From: Lachnospiraceae bacterium
GTDB taxonomy: Bacteria; Bacillota; Clostridia; Lachnospirales; Lachnospiraceae
Direction: 5' to 3'
Length of the DNA: 39,160 bases
Assembly (NCBI GenBank): GCA_022787145.1
Contig: JALFVM010000016.1
Span: forward strand, 1 to 39,160
Within the stretch, counting starts at the first letter, position 1. Each line of letters opens with the position of its first letter. Both the position numbers and the translations under genes were made by a program. The notes below the pieces were generated by a model, which saw nothing but the letters and a program-made list of their open reading frames with translations, had not been told where the DNA came from and ran no database searches. Below are positions 31,624 through 39,160 of the stretch, one piece after another.

Positions 31624-33078
31624 TTATTTCCTTACTGCTTTTAAATAAATGAAATAAACAAGTCCGGCTCCAATACTTCCGACAACGTATGCGTTATCAA
31701 ATACAAATCTTAATGCCGGAACAAATTTTCCTGCCGCGATGATCACCGTAAATAACAGAAAAATTACAATGATTTCCACATTCCATCCAGACTTATAATA
31801 GTATTTTCCACCATCTTCACGGTACAAATCCACCAAATCTACTTTCGTTTTATGCTCAAACAAATAAGCTACCAGATATAATCCGGAAATCGGTCCCAAC
31901 AATGCACCCAGCAAACCGCATACATTGTAAATCAGATCATATGCGCTTGCTAATGCATTCCATGGCTGTGCAAACAATGCCATTACTGCTGCGATTAGAG
32001 CCGCCGTCTTATAAGAAACCTTTTTAGCAAACAATGTAGAGATTACGTTGGTCGGCGGTACTAAGTTTGCAGCAACGTTGGTCGTCAGTACTGCCATAAT
32101 GATAAACAGTGAAAAAATTACTACAATCAGTGGATTATCAAACTTACTTACCAGAACTGCCGGCTCCCAAATTGCTTCATGGAATGCCAAAGATGCTCCC
32201 GCCGTTCCGCAGATTCCTACAAAAGAAATAAACGCAGTCATAATCGGTGCACCTGCAACCTGTCCGATAATCTGTGATTTCTGTGTTTTATTGTTTCTTG
32301 TAAAATCTGCCATTGACAAAGCGATTCCACCATCAAATGCAATCATTGAAGACAAGGCAGGGAAAAATAATTTCCAGAAATCTGCTCCTTCTGCCCCCTG
32401 AATTGATGGTTCAGACAATAAATTGGCAACACTCCAATCCGCACATGCAATTGCCCATACAATTACAATAAAGCTCAATACGATCAACACTGGGGCTGCG
32501 AATTTCGCAAGTTTCTGTACTGCTTTCGAACCTGATCCGGCAATATATACGTTCATTGCCCAGAAAATCAAAAATGAAATAAACAATCCTTTGAATCCCA
32601 GATTCCCCCAAACCGGGATAAATGTTGACAAAATGGTATTTAACGCCTGTCCGCCAATCCATGCCTGGACACCAAACCAAAAACATCCAAGAATTCCACG
32701 AACCAAAGACGGTACGATCGTTCCTTTGGACCCAAATACCAACTTACACAACATTGGATAAGACACTCCATACTTTGTCCCAAAATGTCCTAATATTACT
32801 GCAAATATCATAACCAGTGTATGTCCCAGCACAATCGTAAACAACGCCTGTGCCCAGGACATTCCAGACACGATCAATCCGCTGGCAACCTGGTATACCG
32901 CAATGGATACAATCATTCCAATCCATAGATTGGCCATATCCCATGTTCCCCATGTCCTTTCCTTTTTTCCGATTGGCTTTGTTACATCTGTGTAATTGTT
33001 TTTGTGCTTCTGGATTTCCTCAACACCAGCCGCTGTCAGTTCTACAATATCGCCATCTTGTACCTGAAATGCACTCAT
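31624..33078 (-). CDS. NCS1-family nucleobase/hydantoin/allantoin permease
   Basis: The 484-residue membrane protein has twelve predicted helices and NCS1 landmarks: the start of the transport core TWDMANLWIGMIVSIAVYQ, the substrate-site helices GVSYPMLCKLVFGSKG and FWFGVQAWIGGQALN, and the FDGGIALSMADFTRN motif. The family imports nucleobases, hydantoins or allantoin by cation symport. Because the next gene is a cyclic amidase, the pair probably imports and opens one and the same ring compound. AGGAGGAA lies 8 nt before the ATG. A response regulator gene ends 189 bp upstream. Confidence 0.9.
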   Translation of the reverse strand: MSAFQVQDGDIVELTAAGVEEIQKHKNNYTDVTKPIGKKERTWGTWDMANLWIGMIVSIAVYQVASGLIVSGMSWAQALFTIVLGHTLVMIFAVILGHFGTKYGVSYPMLCKLVFGSKGTIVPSLVRGILGCFWFGVQAWIGGQALNTILSTFIPVWGNLGFKGLFISFLIFWAMNVYIAGSGSKAVQKLAKFAAPVLIVLSFIVIVWAIACADWSVANLLSEPSIQGAEGADFWKLFFPALSSMIAFDGGIALSMADFTRNNKTQKSQIIGQVAGAPIMTAFISFVGICGTAGASLAFHEAIWEPAVLVSKFDNPLIVVIFSLFIIMAVLTTNVAANLVPPTNVISTLFAKKVSYKTAALIAAVMALFAQPWNALASAYDLIYNVCGLLGALLGPISGLYLVAYLFEHKTKVDLVDLYREDGGKYYYKSGWNVEIIVIFLLFTVIIAAGKFVPALRFVFDNAYVVGSIGAGLVYFIYLKAVRK

Positions 33079-33121
33079 GATTTGTTCCTCCTTTTACGAA
33101 CTCCCTTTCTTTTGTGTTTTT

Positions 33122-33150
33122 ATTCTATACAATTCGCAAAAAATCAACAA
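33122..33150 (-). promoter_or_regulatory. Probable promoter of the NCS1/cyclic-amidase operon
   Basis: TTGTTG (33145-33150) and TAGAAT (33122-33127) on the minus strand with a 17-bp spacer. Hexamers are imperfect, as expected for an activator-dependent promoter. Confidence 0.5.
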
Positions 33151-33232
33151 GGAAACAAATCTACAAATTCGTACATTTTTCACATATTTATTTCCATTTT
33201 TTCCATTCTATCATAAAATATGGATAAAATCC

Positions 33233-33252
33233 ATGTACTTTTTTCTGTACAT
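33233..33252. promoter_or_regulatory. Inverted repeat between response regulator and NCS1 gene
   Basis: ATGTAC and GTACAT arms with an 8-bp spacer, about 80 bp upstream of the NCS1 promoter. It could be a binding site for the AraC-type regulator encoded next to it; this is inference. Confidence 0.3.
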
Positions 33253-33267
33253 CCCATACAAACCTCA

Positions 33268-33993
33268 CTAATTCATTTTATTTCTATATTCACTTGGCGT
33301 CTGCCCATACTTCTTTTTAAAAATATTACTGAAATACCTAGCATTTCCAATGCCTATCAGCTCTGCGATTTCTGCAATGCTGTACTCCGGTCTTTTGAGA
33401 TAATCTCTCGACTTTTTTAAGCGATAATCCGTAATATACGTTGATATATTCTCCCCTGTATGCTGTTTGAACAGATTACTCAAATAATTTGGCGTAACAT
33501 AAAGATGGGAGGCAATGTCTTTTACGGAAATTTTGCAGGCGTAATTTTTCTCTATATACTCGACCGCTTTCATGACAAGAAGATTTCCGACCTCAACCTT
33601 CTCTTCCGTCAAATCATCTTCTTTCTTCTGACGAAGTTCTTCCACCTTTTCCAATACCTGTATTAATTCTCTTGGATTTGTGGGCTTTAACATATAACGA
33701 AACACACCGAGCTCGATTGCCTGCTGAGCAAACTGAAAATTCCCATATCCGCTGATGATAATGACATAAGTTTCCAAATTCTTTTCACGAAGTCGTGCAA
33801 TCATTTCTAATCCATTCATCTCCGGCATTTTAATATCAGTAATGATCACATCGACATGATGATCATCCAGATATTCCAATGCTGATATTGCATCCTCAAA
33901 TGTCGCCACCACATTCCATGCAATGTGCCTTGCCAGCATATGACTCAAACCATTTCTGATTTTCGGCTCATCATCAATAATCACAAGATCCAT
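33268..33993 (-). CDS. Response regulator with AraC-type DNA-binding domain (YesN-like)
   Basis: The 241-residue protein has an N-terminal receiver domain (about 1-120; acidic IIDDE, phosphoacceptor Asp in VIITDIKMPEMNG, Lys in MLKPTN). A short linker leads to an AraC-type pair of helix-turn-helices (about 140-241; ISVKDIASHLYVTPNYLSNLFKQ and SIAEIAELIGIGNARYFSNIFKK). YesN-type regulators usually activate transport and catabolic genes next door, here the NCS1 and cyclic-amidase operon. The ATG at 33993 has AGAGGG 8 nt upstream and overlaps the kinase gene by 20 nt. Confidence 0.92.
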   Translation of the reverse strand: MDLVIIDDEPKIRNGLSHMLARHIAWNVVATFEDAISALEYLDDHHVDVIITDIKMPEMNGLEMIARLREKNLETYVIIISGYGNFQFAQQAIELGVFRYMLKPTNPRELIQVLEKVEELRQKKEDDLTEEKVEVGNLLVMKAVEYIEKNYACKISVKDIASHLYVTPNYLSNLFKQHTGENISTYITDYRLKKSRDYLKRPEYSIAEIAELIGIGNARYFSNIFKKKYGQTPSEYRNKMN

Positions 33994-35725
33994 TTTCCAC
34001 ACCCTCTCTCATTTTCGTCTGTGCTATCCACAAAATAACTTCTGTACCATTCTCCATAGAACTTTCGATTTCCATATGGCTTTCTGCTCCAAAACACAAT
34101 TCCAATCTCCGTTGTATATTTTTCATACCAATACGATCGTATTGTTCGTCATCACCTGAAATTCCTGCCTTCAATTTCTCCAACTTTTCCTCAGGCATCC
34201 CAACTCCATCATCTTTTACCGATATTACCAGAAAATTTTCTTTCAAAAATGATTGTACCCTTACCGTTCCTCCCTCTAACTTCGGTTCAATTCCGTGAAG
34301 TACTGCATTTTCCACAATTGGCTGCAAAATCAACTTTGGCACAATGTAATGCAGAGTATCTTCCGCAACATCGAGTTGATAATTCAGCCGTTCCTCCATT
34401 CTGTTTTTTTGAATGCACAAATAACTGTCTGTATACTGCATTTCATCCTGTAAAGGTACCATACCTTCTTTTCCGCTGATGGAATATCTTAAAATAGATC
34501 CCAATGAGATTACAACATCGCTGATATCCATTTCTCCGCGTTCAATCAGCATCCAATTAATCGAATCCAGCGTATTATACAAAAAATGAGGATTAATCTG
34601 TGCCTGTAAAGCTTTAATCTCTGCATTTTTTTGCGAAATTTTTTCCTGGTATACCTCACAAATCAACTGTTTTATTTTCCGAACCATAAAATTAAAGGTT
34701 GAAAAAAGAAGTCCGAATTCATCCCGACGGCTGTCCAAAATTTCTACATCAAAATTTTCCTGCTGCACCTCATGCATTCCATCCAGAAGCTTGGTAATTG
34801 GTTTTGTAAATGTATAGGAAAATAACAGTACAAAATACAAAGCAATCAGAACTGTGATTGCCACCAGAAAAGAAATGGATTTTTTTAATTCGGATAATTG
34901 AGGAAAAATATCATCAATTGATACGATAGAATATGTTTTCCAACCAGTAACGCCATTGTACTGACCACAAATATAGTAACTTTCTCTATCCAGATTAAAT
35001 TCAAAATTTTGTGATCCTTCCTTAAAAATCTTCTCTACCTCATCCAGCCAGTCCAGTTGAATTTTATCACTGCCACATACAATCTGTCCTGCTTTGTCCA
35101 CAATCAGCATATACTGATTCGAAGCAACACTTTGATTATTCAACAGCAAACTCTTAAACACATCCGGATTTAATTCAATCACAAGAATTCCACGAACCTT
35201 ATCTTTTGTCTCACTTGGAACAGCTTTTACCATCGTCACAACTTCTTGTTCAGAATACAAAGCACATCCCATGTCCAGCCATGATTCCCCTTCCGGATCA
35301 GCCAAAGCCTTCTGATAACATAATTCCAAACGTTTACAATCCGGCGTTTTATCCTCTGTCTCCAGATAATGATAAACCATCTTCCCCTGGTCATCAAATA
35401 CGGCGACATCCGAAACTGCTTCTATAATCTGTGCATAATCCACAAACCATTCCTGCATCGTTTCTCTGCTCTGTGAATCACCGGTAAATACATCTTCACT
35501 CAGCTGTCTTTCTACTGTTCTCTCTGCGAATTTTCCAACATTTAATGCCCAGAAATTAATATTGATATCAATCCGATTAATGGTATCGGACATCTCATTC
35601 TTTTTATTTTCAATTACCATCGTCCTGGATGATTCATAAGACTGAAAACCAATGCTAAATCCCAGTATAATCACAGTTGCAGCAAACATAATGGCCAGTT
35701 TTTTCCGGACCGACATTTGATTCAT
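33974..35725 (-). CDS. Sensor histidine kinase (YesM-like, LytS/His_kinase family)
   Basis: The 583-residue kinase has one membrane helix near the start (LAIMFAATVIILGFSIGF), an extracytoplasmic sensor domain (about 35-285, Cache-like by size), a second helix (FLVAITVLIALYFVLLFSY) and a HAMP-like segment after KPITKLL. The transmitter has phosphoacceptor His in NPHFLYNTLDSINW and N-box QPIVENAVLHGI; the G-box is DDGVGMP. GGGAG lies 4 nt before the ATG at 35725; the frame itself extends to a GTG at 35785. It overlaps the response regulator start, so the two are translated together. The ligand sensed outside the cell is unknown. Confidence 0.92.
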   Translation of the reverse strand: MNQMSVRKKLAIMFAATVIILGFSIGFQSYESSRTMVIENKKNEMSDTINRIDININFWALNVGKFAERTVERQLSEDVFTGDSQSRETMQEWFVDYAQIIEAVSDVAVFDDQGKMVYHYLETEDKTPDCKRLELCYQKALADPEGESWLDMGCALYSEQEVVTMVKAVPSETKDKVRGILVIELNPDVFKSLLLNNQSVASNQYMLIVDKAGQIVCGSDKIQLDWLDEVEKIFKEGSQNFEFNLDRESYYICGQYNGVTGWKTYSIVSIDDIFPQLSELKKSISFLVAITVLIALYFVLLFSYTFTKPITKLLDGMHEVQQENFDVEILDSRRDEFGLLFSTFNFMVRKIKQLICEVYQEKISQKNAEIKALQAQINPHFLYNTLDSINWMLIERGEMDISDVVISLGSILRYSISGKEGMVPLQDEMQYTDSYLCIQKNRMEERLNYQLDVAEDTLHYIVPKLILQPIVENAVLHGIEPKLEGGTVRVQSFLKENFLVISVKDDGVGMPEEKLEKLKAGISGDDEQYDRIGMKNIQRRLELCFGAESHMEIESSMENGTEVILWIAQTKMREGVENGSCDY

Positions 35726-35892
35726 CACACTCCCTATTCCACATTTCCAGTTTTTATTTACTTCTGACAAAAACAAGTCCCCCACTGAATGCTCTGTGCA
35801 TTGAAAGAGAAGGACTTATCTGATTCTATTATTTTCACATAATATTTTATTCGCTAAACTTAGGTGAATGAATTCTGTAACTCCCATTTTGA

Positions 35893-36045
35893 GCTAAGCC
35901 AATAAGGTTGGAAAGTTTGGATTTTCATCTATTTCTTGAATCCCGTCCTGTGAATAACTCAAAAATATTAACTACTTCACAGGCACTTAATCTGCTTAGA
36001 CAACGAGGATATACCATCAAAGATGATACTGTTTCAGTTATCTGA
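35893..36045 (+). pseudogene. Plus-strand 50-codon coding remnant, possibly a transposase C-terminus
   Basis: An open stretch without a start reads ...LESRPVNNSKILTTSQALN and continues LLRQRGYTIKDDTVSVI before TGA. Composition looks like the C-terminal end of a real protein, perhaps a transposase, but I cannot assign a family. No upstream part is present (TGA immediately before it). Otherwise 35726-36145 holds no gene I can support. A 6-bp hairpin, AAGCCA/TGGCTT, lies at 36075-36094. Confidence 0.3.
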
Positions 36046-36145
36046 TTAGGTATTGTGTTTATATTTTCTTTTTGAAGCCACCGAAAGATGGCTTGTTTGC
36101 TATGCTCTTTTGTCTTTGGCTATCCACTACTTTTTTGTTTCAAAC

Positions 36146-36292
36146 TTACTCTTCTGTAATCTCACCCTCAAAAGACCGAATCACTTTGCACGGATTTCCA
36201 ACTGCAACACAATTGGCGGGAATCGAACGTGTTACCACACTTCCAGCTCCTATGACGCTGTTTTCACCGAAGTCCCCTAATTCATAATACAT
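36146..36292 (-). pseudogene. C-terminal remnant of a hexapeptide-repeat acetyltransferase
   Basis: A 48-residue frame reads [20 protein letters not shown] followed by [13 protein letters not shown]. This is the last left-handed beta-helix coil and tail of the maltose/galactoside O-acetyltransferase family; full-length members are about 180-200 residues. The catalytic and substrate-binding parts are missing. Oddly it has GGAGG 5 nt before an ATG and a TATAAT upstream (about 36339-36344), so a tiny protein could be made. It is most simply a deletion remnant. Confidence 0.75.
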
Positions 36293-36451
36293 AAAAACCT
36301 CCAGAAAGTATCTCACTTAAATTTACGTTATATATACAATTATAGCGCATATTCAGGAGATTTTCTATCTAATTTAGAACATTAATCGTTACTCCGCTGA
36401 AAATATGTTACTGTTCACACCACTTTATAAATTTGAAGTGCTATAATAAGG

Positions 36452-36481
36452 TTGTAACACAGAGAGCTAATAAGATATAAT
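36452..36481 (+). promoter_or_regulatory. Probable promoter of the OGG1-like gene
   Basis: TTGTAA (36452-36457) and TATAAT (36476-36481) on the plus strand with an 18-bp spacer. Confidence 0.6.
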
Positions 36482-36497
36482 AATCCTATAAGGAAGA

Positions 36498-36538
36498 GAT
36501 GTCTTCGTCTGCGCAATGGACTGCAATTAGAAGACATC
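36498..36538 (+). other. Leader hairpin before the OGG1-like gene
   Basis: GATGTCTTC and GAAGACATC form a perfect 9-bp stem around a 23-nt loop, within the leader just after the promoter. There is no T run, so it is not a terminator as such; its role is unknown. Confidence 0.45.
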
Positions 36539-36582
36539 ATAGAAACTGTCAGAGATGAATCAATGAAAGAAAGGAGAGCTGC

Positions 36583-37410
36583 ATGCGCATTGAAATCGCA
36601 GATGAATTTTCTTTGTTTAAAATAGTTAACAGCGGTCAATGTTTTCGCGCTGTTGAATTAGCAAACAACCATTACTTATTTATCCACAATGAAAATGTCC
36701 TCTTCATTCACCAAAAATCCCCGAACAAATTTGAAGTGAATGTTGACATGCAAACATGGAATGATGTTTGGCACCCATATTTCGATTTGGACAGAAACTA
36801 TTCTTCTATTCGACAAACAATCAATTCAACAGATATCTTTATGAAAAAGGCTGCTCTAGAGAGTGCTGGCATTAGAATTCTCCGCCAGGATCCCTGGGAG
36901 ATGTTAATCAGTTTTATCATCTCACAACGAAAAAATATTCCTTCGATTAAGCATTCTATTCATATGATTGCCGAAAAATGGGGAACACCGATCAATACCG
37001 ATGTTGGTGTATTGTATACATTCCCAACGCCACAACAGATGGCAAATGCTACTGAAGATGATCTTAAGGAGTGCAAGGTTGGCTATCGAGCATCCTATAT
37101 CCTCCACGCAATACACATGTTGATTGACAAACACATAGATTTGGACGCACTACACTCATGTGACTATCCTACTATTATAGAAGCACTTACAACAATCAAA
37201 GGCGTTGGAGTAAAGGTCGCAAACTGCATAGCTTTGTTTTCATATGGACAACTTTCAGCCGTTCCTATTGACACTTGGATTAAGAAAATAATATCTGAAA
37301 AATACGCAGGCATTGATCCTTTCCATGGCTACGGAGAAGTTGCAGGATTGATGCAGCAGTACGCATTCTACTACGCGCAAACTCACAAGGAAGAGTTCTC
37401 CCATGACTGA
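36583..37410 (+). CDS. OGG1-like DNA glycosylase (8-oxoguanine type)
   Basis: The 275-residue enzyme removes oxidised or alkylated bases from DNA. It has the OGG N-terminal domain with NSGQCFRA, the DPWEMLISFIISQRKNIPSIKH core and the HhH-GPD motif LTTIKGVGVKVANC. The last holds the catalytic Lys211, with catalytic Asp230 in AVPIDTWIKK. Spacing between Lys and Asp fits the Lys-dependent OGG1/AlkA-type glycosylase/lyases. AAGGAG lies 8 nt before the ATG. It is on the opposite strand to most genes here and next to a serine recombinase, so it may be cargo of, or a chromosomal flank to, an integrated element. Confidence 0.9.
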   Translation: MRIEIADEFSLFKIVNSGQCFRAVELANNHYLFIHNENVLFIHQKSPNKFEVNVDMQTWNDVWHPYFDLDRNYSSIRQTINSTDIFMKKAALESAGIRILRQDPWEMLISFIISQRKNIPSIKHSIHMIAEKWGTPINTDVGVLYTFPTPQQMANATEDDLKECKVGYRASYILHAIHMLIDKHIDLDALHSCDYPTIIEALTTIKGVGVKVANCIALFSYGQLSAVPIDTWIKKIISEKYAGIDPFHGYGEVAGLMQQYAFYYAQTHKEEFSHD

Positions 37411-37429
37411 TACTATCGCAGTTAGCAAA

Positions 37430-37467
37430 GGGCTGTCTATTGCAAGATATTGAGCAATAGACAGCCC
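37430..37467. terminator. Perfect 14-bp inverted repeat after the OGG1-like gene
   Basis: GGGCTGTCTATTGC and GCAATAGACAGCCC are separated by 10 nt, 19 bp past the stop codon. The position suits a terminator, but no T run follows on either strand, so another role is possible. Confidence 0.5.
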
Positions 37468-37491
37468 TGAAATTCTCATCTCAGGAAGCTG

Positions 37492-37596
37492 CCGCTTCTT
37501 TTTCCTTTTCATTTTTTGTTTCACGTCCCAGAAGGAAGTGGACAATTTTTACCATTTCTTCATCTAGGATTCGTTGTGTTCCCCGTACCGAGGTCT
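37492..37596 (-). pseudogene. Short C-terminal coding remnant near the recombinase
   Basis: An open minus-strand stretch after a TAG reads RGTQRILDEEMVKIVHFLL followed by a charged tail GRETKNEKEKEAAAS and TGA. It has no upstream part and I cannot name the family. Between it and the recombinase (to 37702) I see no other gene. Confidence 0.25.
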
Positions 37597-37702
37597 AAAG
37601 CAACAACTACTGTTATCTTTCTCACAATCACTTTTTCCTTGTGATTTTCACCGATTTTGTTGAAACTGAAAAACTCTACAAAGTGCGTAAATTCAAGGAT
37701 TT

Positions 37703-39160
37703 CTAGGTATCTTTCCTTTGTAGTCCCACCACAGTCTCAACGGTACTTTCATTGTCCCAACTTAATTCTTCTGTTTCCGCACCATTGAAATACACCGGAA
37801 AACGGAACTTAATGTGCTTCAGGAATCTGCCATCCGGCTGCTCCTGCTCATAAATGTCTACCTGTTCTACAAAGCTGTTTAAAAATTCTTTTTTCTCCAG
37901 ATCAGTGAACTTGTCATATAGTTTATCAAAATACAGCAAGAATTGGTAGACGTTATCTTCTGATATTTTTTTCTCATAAAAACGGTCTGTAATATCCAGG
38001 CTGTCCATCTGCTGTCCGAGCCGGTTCTTTGCCCCGGTCAGCTGTCGGTGCTGCTTTTCCAATTCTTCAATTTCCTTTTCCACTTCCGATGTGTCAATCC
38101 TTGCACCGATTTTACTCAAAATGGCTTCTTCAAATTTAGGATTCCTCACTAGCTTCCGGATTACTTCTTCTACCGCATCGTTCACCTTATCTTCGCTCCA
38201 CTGTTTGCGGTAACTGCAATTATGTCCATCCACCAATCTCCGATGCTTGCAGGCATAATAAAAATAATCCTTATATAACGTACCGTCCTTTCGTTTTTTC
38301 CGATTGACATTCCCATACATTCCACTGCCACACAGAGGGCATTTTAAAATGCCGGATAAGATATGTTCATGTTCCAGGCTGTGTGTCTTTTCATAGGATA
38401 CCCCTGTTTTCTGGCGTTTCTGGTGTGCCAGTTCCCAATCCTCTTCGGAAATGATTCCTTCATGAATACCATCGTTCAGCATATATTTTTCCTGCTTCAC
38501 AATCCGGTATTCATTTCTTGTTCCGGGAACTTTCTCATTCTTTCTGCGGCCAAATGCCAGCTTTCCACAGTAGATTGGATTATCTAGAACCCCTTTAATG
38601 AAAGAAGTAGCAAAAGCATCCAGTGTATTATTCTGTCTCTTTTTCTTTTTATATCCATGCTGGTTCAGCCATGAGGCAGTGGCACTCATTCCCATATTGG
38701 TATGGATAAATTTATCATAGATCAGCCGGATCACCTCTGCCTCATCCTCTGCAATCTGGAGTTCTCCATTCACCAGTTTATAACCATATGGGGCAAATCC
38801 ACCGTTCCATTTTCCTTCTCTGGCTTTCTGTTTCCGGCCTTCCATCGTCTGCACCAGAATATTCTCACGTTCAATTTCTGCCACCGCTGACAAAACGGAA
38901 ATCATCAGCTTTCCGCTGTCTTTGGAACTGTCAATGCCATCCTCTACACAGATCAGATTTACTCCAAAATCCTGCATCCTCTGCAATGAATTCAAAACAT
39001 CCGCAGCATTACGCCCAAAACGGGAAAGCTTAAATACCAGCACAAACTGTACATCATCCGTACCATCTTCAATATTGTCCAACATACGCTGAAATTCCGG
39101 TCTGCCTTCTACACTTTTGCCGGATTTCCCTTCATCCGCAAATTCCTGTACAATCTCCAT
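37703..39160 (-). CDS. Large serine recombinase (N-terminus outside window)
   Basis: The visible 485 residues belong to a large serine integrase/transposon resolvase. The resolvase domain (up to about 120) lacks its first strands and catalytic Ser because they lie beyond the right edge; FKLSRFGRNAADVLNSL and the long E helix AEIERENILVQTMEGR are visible. The recombinase domain follows (about 130-290; GFAPYGYKLVNGELQI, DNPIYCGKLAFGRRKNE). A zinc ribbon has CPLCGSG and the later CKHRR...NCSYR. A coiled-coil segment (about 350-430) ends the conserved part. Such enzymes integrate and excise phages or conjugative/mobilisable elements. The Met at the edge is probably internal. Confidence 0.92.
   Translation of the reverse strand: MEIVQEFADEGKSGKSVEGRPEFQRMLDNIEDGTDDVQFVLVFKLSRFGRNAADVLNSLQRMQDFGVNLICVEDGIDSSKDSGKLMISVLSAVAEIERENILVQTMEGRKQKAREGKWNGGFAPYGYKLVNGELQIAEDEAEVIRLIYDKFIHTNMGMSATASWLNQHGYKKKKRQNNTLDAFATSFIKGVLDNPIYCGKLAFGRRKNEKVPGTRNEYRIVKQEKYMLNDGIHEGIISEEDWELAHQKRQKTGVSYEKTHSLEHEHILSGILKCPLCGSGMYGNVNRKKRKDGTLYKDYFYYACKHRRLVDGHNCSYRKQWSEDKVNDAVEEVIRKLVRNPKFEEAILSKIGARIDTSEVEKEIEELEKQHRQLTGAKNRLGQQMDSLDITDRFYEKKISEDNVYQFLLYFDKLYDKFTDLEKKEFLNSFVEQVDIYEQEQPDGRFLKHIKFRFPVYFNGAETEELSWDNESTVETVVGLQRKDT

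Noticed and set aside
37255-37545. A 96-codon minus-strand frame opposite the OGG1-like gene end
   Set aside because: It overlaps the 3' end of the glycosylase gene and the perfect inverted repeat; it lacks a ribosome site. Only the separate short frame at 37492-37596 looked possibly coding.

Overview
The window looks like chromosomal DNA from a low-to-mid GC Firmicute, most likely a gut Lachnospiraceae-type clostridium. This rests on gene content and regulation, not on a database search: AGGAGG-type ribosome sites, CIRCE and LexA boxes, a tryptophan T-box, a cobalamin riboswitch, a YesM/YesN-type two-component pair, a clostridial-type PdaA deacetylase, butyrate kinase and a large serine recombinase. 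Nearly all genes are on the minus strand. Only the deacetylase (about 22.8-23.6 kb), the OGG1-like glycosylase (36.6-37.4 kb) and some remnants read on the plus strand.

Layout. 1-5.8 kb: the 5' part of clpB under CIRCE, ribosomal protein L25/Ctc, butyrate kinase, citrate synthase and an SGNH hydrolase. 5.8-10.2 kb: a LarC domain fused to a cation diffusion facilitator, then a B12-riboswitch operon encoding a small Cys-rich protein and a MATE exporter; its leader contains a further switch-like structure and a possible leader peptide. 10.3-15.1 kb: three secreted NlpC/P60-type wall hydrolases, one with a coiled coil and a very acidic spacer, and two tandem paralogues with wall-binding repeats. 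Two of the three leaders carry WalR-like boxes. 15.2-18.4 kb: a T-box (UGG) controlled TrpXYZ-like ABC importer. 18.4-21.9 kb: a GntR/ABC ATPase/ABC permease cassette with a 15-bp perfect inverted-repeat operator, then tRNA-Ser(CGA). 22.0-25.9 kb: a small alarmone synthetase, a PdaA-like deacetylase and uvrB with an SOS box.

26-30 kb is accessory-like and partly decayed: a Phd/Doc toxin-antitoxin pair, an aminotransferase interrupted by an in-frame amber codon, a HipA/CtkA-like kinase lacking most of its N-lobe, a BMP-family lipoprotein and a 167-bp inverted-repeat element. 30.2-35.8 kb is a catabolic island: cyclic-amidase (dihydropyrimidinase/hydantoinase), NCS1 permease, AraC-type response regulator and sensor kinase. 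From 35.8 kb on there are gene remnants, an OGG1-like glycosylase, and a large serine recombinase that runs off the right edge, probably marking an integrated element.

A small palindromic repeat family (core GCGAGGTRTTTTGGCAT flanked by CTGTTCAC/GTGAACAG arms) recurs between genes, mostly just past transcript ends. The strongest candidates for something not fully described are the LarC-CDF fusion, the compound B12 leader controlling a Cys-rich/MATE pair, and the dispersed or inverted-repeat elements. I found no CRISPR array, rRNA or intact insertion sequence.
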